In this document: piece after piece, positions 1 to 4,586 of the stretch
How positions within the stretch are numbered: the stretch's first letter is position 1
Layout: every line of letters starts with the position of its first letter
DNA from: an uncultured Desulfarculaceae bacterium
GTDB taxonomy: Bacteria > Desulfobacterota > Desulfarculia > Desulfarculales > Desulfarculaceae
Assembly (NCBI GenBank): GCA_937908275.1
Contig: CALERA010000193.1
Location: forward strand, 1 to 8,075
DNA: 8,075 bases
Direction of reading: 5' to 3'
Notes under the pieces: model-generated
Database searches by the model: none
Told to the model about the DNA's origin: nothing
Seen by the model: only the letters and a program-made list of their open reading frames with translations
Translations under genes and position numbers: made by a program

Positions 1-54
1 CGCTTCCAGAAAACTCTACCTAAATTTCTGGAGCCGTTTGAGGGGGGCAGGTCA
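1..54 (-). mobile_element. Probable insertion-sequence terminus interrupting the TRAP permease gene
   Basis: The DctM reading frame runs normally to the conserved Leu-Pro-Gly-Gly-Leu-Ala-Met-Ala stretch and then turns abruptly into unrelated sequence with a stop. Read on the minus strand, the foreign part begins TGACCTGCCCCCCTC at 54 and continues with a CTCCAG-containing segment. A TG start, a C-run and a CCAGA block are typical of IS3-family (IS2-like) ends; this is pattern memory and was not searched. Only 54 bases are visible, so no transposase, opposite end or target duplication can be seen. The exact border could differ by a few bases. A chimeric contig end is an alternative explanation. 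Confidence 0.45.
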
Positions 55-1015
55 CGGCCATGGCCAAGCCGCCGGGCAGCCGGCCCAGCCACTTGTAGGC
101 GGTGTCGAAAAGCTCCTTGCTGATGCCGGCCTCGGTGGCCATCAGACCCATCAGGATGAACAGCGGGGCCACGGCCAGGATGAAGCTGCCGGTGGTGTGG
201 AAGGGGGCGGAGCCCAGGGTGTTGAGGGCCGGGGTGAGGTTGAAGCCCAGCACCCCCAGGCCGGTGAAGCCCACCAGGCCCATGGCGAAGCCGATGGGCA
301 TGCCGGCCAGGAGCAGGACCATCAGGAAGGCCATGCCATAGAGGCCGTACTCGAAGCGGGTGAGCTCCCAGGGCATGGACTTGAGCCACAGGGGCATGGT
401 GGCCAGGGCCGCCGCCGCCACCAGGGCCAGCAACAGGCCCAGGTAGGCCCGGTCTTGCAGGTTCTCGGCCAGGCTGCGCAGGAGCTGCTGCAACAAGACC
501 AGGGTCAGCATCGCCACGCCAAAGGCCACCAGGCCCAGGGAGAACCAGGTGGGGATGCTCAGCATGCTGCTGTATTCCTCGGACTTCTGGATGGCCACCT
601 TGACGGTGCGCCAGAACATCAGGCCGAAGAACACCCCGCTGGCCAGGAGGTTGAAGCTGGCGAAACAGCGCGCCACCGGCTTGGGCAGCTTGCAGAGCAG
701 CAAGTCGATGATGATATGGCCTTCCTTCTTCTGGGTGTAGCCCAGGGCCAGGAAGACGATGACCACCATCAGGAATTCCTCCAGCTCCACCACGCCGGTG
801 AGGGAGGAGTCGAACAGGAAGCGGGCCAGGACGTCGATGACGATGGGGATGGACATGAAGCCCGCCGCCGTCACGCTGATCCAGAAAATCCACTTGCCCA
901 GGGGTTCCAACAGCCGGTCCAGACCGTCGGCCCAGACCTCGAAAAGATGCTTTTGCGGATTGGTCTCGGACAGGTCGCAAGACTGATGGGAGATGATGGA
1001 GGAAAGATCGGCCAT
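20..1015 (-). pseudogene. dctQM: TRAP transporter DctQ-DctM fusion permease, truncated in the DctM part
   Basis: This is the membrane component of a tripartite ATP-independent periplasmic (TRAP) transporter. It would couple an ion gradient to import of the ligand delivered by the DctP protein encoded just upstream. Residues about 40-185 are the four-helix DctQ module, with a Glu-rich VVELEEFL segment and the KKEGHI loop. A linking helix lies around 190-210, and residues from about 223 begin DctM (AGMPIGFAMG, then APLFILMGLM and LPGGLAMA). A complete DctM is about 425 residues, so a fusion of roughly 630-650 is expected. Here the product ends at 331 with the non-homologous tail CPPQTAPEI and a TAG stop. 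About 300 residues, including most transport helices, are missing, so transport is unlikely. The ATG start at 1015 has only a weak ribosome site (GGGA). It is third in the operon, 69 bases after dctP. Confidence 0.85.
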
Positions 1016-1041
1016 GTTTTCGTCCCGTCAGGTTAAGGTTC

Positions 1042-1076
1042 GCGGGCAGGGACGGATGGGCTCCGTCCCCGCCCGT
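1042..1076 (-). promoter_or_regulatory. Intercistronic stem-loop between dctP and dctQM
   Basis: The arm GGGACGGA (1049-1056) pairs with TCCGTCCC (1062-1069) around a 5-base loop. After one mismatch the stem continues with CGGGC/GCCCG and a terminal wobble, giving about 14 pairs. No U-run follows on the minus strand, so this is not a classic terminator. In binding-protein transporter operons such structures often protect the upstream binding-protein message or lower permease expression; that role is inferred here. Confidence 0.6.
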
Positions 1077-1084
1077 CCAACTGG

Positions 1085-2137
1085 TTAGTAGCCCCGTCCG
1101 GTGGTCTTGGCGTACTTCTCGCTAAGCTGGTAGGCGTCGTCCATGATGGCGCGGGCGTTCTTGTAGCCCTTGCCCTCCATCTCCTGCACCCACTTCTCGC
1201 GCAGGGGCTTGCAGGCCTCCAGCCACTTGGCCCGCTCCGCCTCCGACAGCTCGATGAAGGTGTGGCCAGCGGCCTTGAGCTTCTGGGAGTCGCTCACCGC
1301 GCCCTGGTCCAGGCTCTTGCCGCTCTTGTCGGCCATGGGCTGGCCGGTGGTCTCGCCGAAGGCCTTCTGGTTGTCCGGCCCCAGGCTGGACCACAGGTCC
1401 TGGCTCATGCCGGCCCAGAAGCCGGTGACCGAGATGTCGCAGATGGTGGTGAACTTCACCGCCTCGGAGATCTTGAAGGAGATGATGGGGGCCAGGGGGC
1501 AGAGCACGCCGTCGGCCATGCCGCGCTCCAGGGCCAGGTAGGAGTCGGTGGGCGGCACCATCACCGGATTGCCACCCAGGGCCTGGGTCAGGTCGGCGAC
1601 CTTGCGGTCCCAGCAGATGATCTTCAGGCCCTTCAGGTCCTCGCGGGTCTTGACCGGCTTCTTGGTGGTGTGGATCTGGTAGGTGGCGCTGGCCCAGACC
1701 CAGAGCAGCTTGATCTGGCTGAACTCCTTCTGCAGCTCGGGATGGCGGCCGATCAGCTCCCAGAAGACCAGGGAGCCGCATTCGGCGCCCGGGGCCAGGC
1801 CGGGCAGCTGCATCACGGTGCTCAGGTTGAACTTGCCGGCGTTGCGGCTGATGTCGTTGCCGCCGATGGCCAGGGTGCCGGCGATGGTGGAGTCGAAGTG
1901 GTCGTTGAGCGGGGTCAGGGTGTTGGGGTTGTAGTAGTTGATCTGGATCTTGCCACCGGTGAGCTTGCCGATCTCCTGGAACCAGGGCTGCCAGGCGTTG
2001 ACCACCGTGGGATGGGTGTTCATATAGACCGTGCTCATGGGCAGCTCCTGCTTGGAGGCCGCCAGGCCGGGCGCGGCGAGGACCAGACCGAGGGCCAGGA
2101 TCAACCCGGCCGCGGCGAGCTTGCGAACCAACTTCAT
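1085..2137 (-). CDS. dctP: TRAP transporter solute-binding protein, DctP family
   Basis: This is the periplasmic receptor that captures the ligand and hands it to the DctQM permease. The 350-residue length is normal. A Sec signal peptide spans residues 1-26: Lys/Arg at 2-6, a Leu/Ala core, and likely cleavage after Gly-Leu-Ala. Family landmarks follow in order: an N-terminal lobe with EIGKLTGGKIQINYYNPNTL (about 55-74), TREDLKGLKI (164-173), and ALGGNPVMVPPTDSYLALERGMADG (186-210). Most DctP proteins have an arginine directly after GLKI that salt-bridges the ligand carboxylate. Here that position is isoleucine 174, followed by CWDRK, so the ligand class may be atypical. The ATG at 2137 is preceded by GGAGAGGGTGAC, a good ribosome site. 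The gene ends with TAA and lies 65 bases after the phosphodiesterase gene. Family assignment is firm; the substrate is unknown. Confidence 0.9.
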   Translation of the reverse strand: MKLVRKLAAAGLILALGLVLAAPGLAASKQELPMSTVYMNTHPTVVNAWQPWFQEIGKLTGGKIQINYYNPNTLTPLNDHFDSTIAGTLAIGGNDISRNAGKFNLSTVMQLPGLAPGAECGSLVFWELIGRHPELQKEFSQIKLLWVWASATYQIHTTKKPVKTREDLKGLKIICWDRKVADLTQALGGNPVMVPPTDSYLALERGMADGVLCPLAPIISFKISEAVKFTTICDISVTGFWAGMSQDLWSSLGPDNQKAFGETTGQPMADKSGKSLDQGAVSDSQKLKAAGHTFIELSEAERAKWLEACKPLREKWVQEMEGKGYKNARAIMDDAYQLSEKYAKTTGRGY

Positions 2138-2161
2138 GTCACCCTCTCCGATGTGTGTTTA

Positions 2162-2189
2162 CCGGCGGCGGCTCCCCTGCCGCCGCCGG
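2162..2189 (-). promoter_or_regulatory. Perfect GC-only stem-loop between phosphodiesterase gene and dctP
   Basis: CCGGCGGCGGC (2162-2172) and GCCGCCGCCGG (2179-2189) form a perfect 11-bp stem with a 6-base loop. It sits within the 65-base gap, ending about 25 bases before the dctP start and leaving its ribosome site free. No U-tract follows on the minus strand. A role in message processing or in shielding the dctP transcript from 5'-side decay is inferred; partial termination is possible. Confidence 0.6.
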
Positions 2190-2202
2190 CGTCAGACTTG
2201 TC

Positions 2203-4173
2203 CTAGGCGCAGTCGTGGTGGTCCCAGGGCTCGCGGCTGTCGCGGGCCATGGCCGCCTCCATGCGCTTGATGCCTTCGGTGAGCTTGGCCAGCTCCTTGT
2301 CCTTGAAGTTGGGGTCCTTCATGGCCTGGTAGAGCACCGCGCCCTCGCAGGTGCTGGGCACCGGGATGCCGGTCAGGTAGCAGATGGTGGGCACCAGGTC
2401 CCAGAGCCAGCAGTTGCGCTCCAGGGTGTAGTTCTTGTTGATGTTGGGACCGTTCAGGATCAGCAGCGAGCGCAGCTTGCCCGGGCCGAATTCGGCCGTG
2501 GGCAGCATGTGGCCGTGCTGGCCGCCGAACTCCGGATACAGGGCGTAGACCACGTCGCCCACCCGGTCGCCGTACAGGCCCAGGATGCGGGCGTCCTTCT
2601 TGGCCAGGGCCATGGCCACCGGCCGCTTGCCGCTGACCGGGTCCACGTAGGTGAGCAGGGCGTCGCAGATCTCGCGCTGCACCTTCTCGTAGTCCTCGGG
2701 CTCCACGATGCCCTCGGGATCGCGGCCCTTGAGGTTGACGTAGACGTAGACCTCGCGCTGGGGCACGGCCTTGGAGCGGGCGTAGTCCGGCTTGTGCTGG
2801 CTGAGCGCGATGGGGTTGACCTCGTTCTCCATGGTCTTCTCGTCGGTCTTGCAGGCCAGGCCGGCCGGCTCCAGGGCCATGTAGGGATCGAAGACCGGAC
2901 CGTCCGGGGTGGCGCCGTGGTCGGAGACCACCACCACCAGGGTGTCCTTGTCGGCCTGGGTCAGGAGCCGGGCCAGCATGCGGTCCTCGATCTCGTACAT
3001 CCGGCGGTGGACCTCCCAGGCCTTGTCGCGCTTGACCGGGTCCTCGCTGACCATGTCCAGGATCACCAGGTGGTACATCCAGTCGATGGGATGGGAGTGC
3101 ATGAAGAAGAGGTCCCACTCCTGCTTCTGCATCAGGGCCACGGCGCACTCGGCGTTCCAGGTGGAGAGGTGCTCGTTCATCTCCACGTAGGTGTCCAGGT
3201 CGATGTGCCCCAGCATGGCCCGGATCATGCCGCCGTTGGAGTGGATGCTGCCCTCGGTGATCTCGATGCCCTCCAGGGCCTCGGGCGGCTCGGCCCAGCC
3301 GGTGGTGGGGATCATGGCCCCCACCAGGAGCTTGAATTCACTGAGGTCGTCGGAGAGCTCCATCAGCTTGCAGCGGGTGAAGACCTCCATCTCCGTGCCG
3401 TCCTCCATGGGGATGTTCAGCACGATGCGCTGGCTCCACTGGCCCTTGGTCAGGGTGCAGATCACGGCCTCCGGGCTCTTGGCCGTGGCCAGACTGATGG
3501 AGGCGTAGCCATCCTCGCCCTCCGGGGCCAGCACCCACCAGGTGGCGGGCTGGGGCTTGTGAATGGCCTTGGGGAAGGGCACCTCCACCCGCATCTCCTG
3601 GGGATCGTTGCCCAGGTCCGCGAAGCCCTCCCAGTCCTCGGCGTCGGAGAACTCGCCCCGATAGCTGTTGGGGTAGAAGTCGGTGGAGATGATGAAGTCC
3701 TCGCAGAGCACGAACTTGGAGTCCAGGCCGGGCAGACCCTGGCGGGACTCGCCCACGTGGAAGCCGTCGCCGCCCACCACCACGCCGTTCTTCATGCGGC
3801 TGGGGGAGGACCCGGGATAGGTCAGCACGATGCAGCGCTTGCCGGCGGCGTCGGCCGCCTCCCAGATGAACTCCGACTGGACCCGGTTGCGGTCCCAGTT
3901 CTGGGTGATGTTCTCGTTGCCGGGGTTGGCCCCCTCCAGGGGATTGTGGAAATCGGTGATGCCGTGGGTGCCGGGGAATGAACCGGTGGCGATGGCCGCC
4001 CCGTTGGGGGGGGTCACCGTGGGGTACGGGGGCAGGCAATTGGCGGCCATGGTGCCCTTTTCGATCAACTTCTTGAAGGTGGGCAGACAGCCCTCTTCCA
4101 CGTACTTGCGCACCATGTGCGGAAGCGCGCAGTCAAGTCCAATCACCATCACCTTCTTGGGCATTTTTGACAC
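2203..4173 (-). CDS. Alkaline phosphatase superfamily protein (type I phosphodiesterase / nucleotide pyrophosphatase family)
   Basis: A 656-residue two-zinc hydrolase expected to cleave phosphoesters or phosphodiesters. It has no signal peptide or membrane segment, so it should act in the cytoplasm. The superfamily's active-site set is complete: Asp14 in IGLD; Thr54 in PTVTPPNGAAIATG, the likely nucleophile; Asp364 and His368 in HPIDWMYH; Asp418-His419 in VVVVSDHG; and His553 or His555 in GGQHGHMLP. The FPGTHGITDF stretch after the nucleophile is also typical. The stretch 170-330 looks like an inserted cap region that may set specificity. The GTG start at 4173 is chosen because AGGAGG lies 7 bases upstream; an ATG nine bases further in is too far from it, and a longer upstream reading frame lacks a ribosome site. 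It is first in an operon with a TRAP transporter, which suggests it acts on the imported compound. The true substrate cannot be read from the sequence; sulfatase or phosphonate-hydrolase activity cannot be excluded. Confidence 0.88.
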   Translation of the reverse strand: MSKMPKKVMVIGLDCALPHMVRKYVEEGCLPTFKKLIEKGTMAANCLPPYPTVTPPNGAAIATGSFPGTHGITDFHNPLEGANPGNENITQNWDRNRVQSEFIWEAADAAGKRCIVLTYPGSSPSRMKNGVVVGGDGFHVGESRQGLPGLDSKFVLCEDFIISTDFYPNSYRGEFSDAEDWEGFADLGNDPQEMRVEVPFPKAIHKPQPATWWVLAPEGEDGYASISLATAKSPEAVICTLTKGQWSQRIVLNIPMEDGTEMEVFTRCKLMELSDDLSEFKLLVGAMIPTTGWAEPPEALEGIEITEGSIHSNGGMIRAMLGHIDLDTYVEMNEHLSTWNAECAVALMQKQEWDLFFMHSHPIDWMYHLVILDMVSEDPVKRDKAWEVHRRMYEIEDRMLARLLTQADKDTLVVVVSDHGATPDGPVFDPYMALEPAGLACKTDEKTMENEVNPIALSQHKPDYARSKAVPQREVYVYVNLKGRDPEGIVEPEDYEKVQREICDALLTYVDPVSGKRPVAMALAKKDARILGLYGDRVGDVVYALYPEFGGQHGHMLPTAEFGPGKLRSLLILNGPNINKNYTLERNCWLWDLVPTICYLTGIPVPSTCEGAVLYQAMKDPNFKDKELAKLTEGIKRMEAAMARDSREPWDHHDCA

Positions 4174-4180
4174 GTTGGGT

Positions 4181-4186
4181 CCTCCT
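4181..4186 (-). promoter_or_regulatory. Ribosome binding site that fixes the GTG start of the phosphodiesterase
   Basis: The minus strand reads AGGAGG, then 7 bases (ACCCAAC), then GTG at 4173. This is a near-ideal Shine-Dalgarno sequence and spacing. It argues against the ATG at 4164 (16 bases away) and against any start further upstream. Confidence 0.8.
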
Positions 4187-4261
4187 GCATGGGCGAGTTG
4201 GGGTGTTTGCCAAATCCTGGTGGCAGACGCCAGGGACCATTCCCGCCCAGGTAATGGAGCA

Positions 4262-4290
4262 ATTATTGTGCCTACATTCACAATTGTCGA
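4262..4290 (-). promoter_or_regulatory. Sigma-70-type promoter for the phosphodiesterase-TRAP operon
   Basis: On the minus strand a -35 box TCGACA (4285-4290, five of six consensus bases) and a -10 box AATAAT (4262-4267, five of six) are separated by exactly 17 bases. Transcription would start near 4254-4256, leaving a leader of about 80 bases before the GTG. The surrounding sequence is a local AT-rich island in GC-rich DNA, which supports the call. Confidence 0.6.
4265..4284. promoter_or_regulatory. CRP/FNR-type operator candidate inside the promoter spacer
   Basis: ATTGTG (4265-4270) and CACAAT (4279-4284) are inverted copies separated by 8 bases. The core reads TGTGC-N6-TCACA, one base from the CRP-family consensus TGTGA-N6-TCACA. 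It almost exactly fills the space between the -10 and -35 boxes, where a bound protein would be expected to block RNA polymerase. No regulator gene lies in the window, so the cognate factor is unknown. Confidence 0.45.
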
Positions 4291-4295
4291 CATTT
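4282..4295. promoter_or_regulatory. Palindromic operator candidate over the -35 box (GntR/FCD-like)
   Basis: AATTGTCGACATTT is a palindrome around the perfect core TGTCGACA (4285-4292), with one mismatched pair in 14 bases. GntR-family (FadR/FCD) regulators that control organic-acid and TRAP operons often bind TTGTxxACAA-type sites. The site covers the -35 box, consistent with repression. The regulator assignment is inference. Confidence 0.4.
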
Positions 4296-4350
4296 TCTTT
4301 TTTATCAGCATGTTAAGCGACAAGGAATTGCACGCTGCAACGAGAAGGGT

Positions 4351-4453
4351 TGGGTCATTTCCGCGCCCGCGCCAAAGTAGGAATTGGGAATCCCTTTACG
4401 TTGATTTAATTCGGCCAGAATGGGTCACTTTCGCGCATGGGTCATTTTCGCGC
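4351..4453 (+). repeat. Three direct copies of TGGGTCAYTTYCGCGC (IS21-like terminal repeats)
   Basis: Copies lie at 4351-4366 (TGGGTCATTTCCGCGC), 4421-4436 (TGGGTCACTTTCGCGC) and 4438-4453 (TGGGTCATTTTCGCGC), offset by 70 and 17 bases and all in the same orientation. IS21-family elements carry several transposase-binding repeats of this kind at their ends, often starting TGGGTCA. No istA or istB gene is present, so this would be a solo end left after a deletion. A host regulatory cluster is the alternative. Confidence 0.55.
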
Positions 4454-4563
4454 GAAAAAGATGGGATTTCCTAAGGGATAAGACGTGACAGGAGGGCTTG
4501 TCTGGGCATCTTTGGCCACAGAGGCGGCCGGAAAGGCGGGTGAGCCATTTCCAAGGGCCGGAC

Positions 4564-4586
4564 GACCCGCAAGGCCCGGGCGGGTC
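4564..4586 (-). terminator. Weak stem-loop at the end of the polytopic membrane-protein gene
   Basis: GACCCGC (4564-4570) pairs with GCGGGTC (4580-4586) around a 9-base loop. The stem overlaps the TGA stop of the gene. No U-run follows on the minus strand, so intrinsic termination would be inefficient; the structure may only protect the 3' end. Confidence 0.3.

Larger units (their letters stand above)
4174..4584. other. Intergenic region between the membrane-protein gene and the TRAP operon
   Basis: About 410 bases without a convincing gene. It holds the operon's 5' leader (roughly 4174-4255), the promoter and two candidate operators (4262-4295), three copies of a 16-bp repeat (4351-4453) with a possible decayed fourth copy near 4541, and a stem-loop at the end of the upstream gene. 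An open frame extends the phosphodiesterase N-terminus to 4323, but it has no ribosome site and crosses the promoter. Confidence 0.7.

Noticed and set aside
38..1036. 332-codon plus-strand frame opposite the TRAP permease
   Set aside because: Low-complexity His/Gln/Gly-rich translation. The opposite strand encodes clear DctQ and DctM segments.
1262..2206. 314-codon plus-strand frame opposite dctP
   Set aside because: Another antisense shadow, without a ribosome site or a recognisable domain.
2155..3981. 608-codon open frame on the plus strand opposite the phosphodiesterase
   Set aside because: It is rich in Gly, His, Gln, Val and Ala with no domain, typical of the antisense of a GC-rich gene. 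The minus-strand protein has a complete set of active-site residues.
4174..4323. 50-residue N-terminal extension of the phosphodiesterase
   Set aside because: The superfamily fold begins at the KKVMVIGLD strand, a near-ideal AGGAGG precedes GTG 4173, and the extension runs through the promoter.
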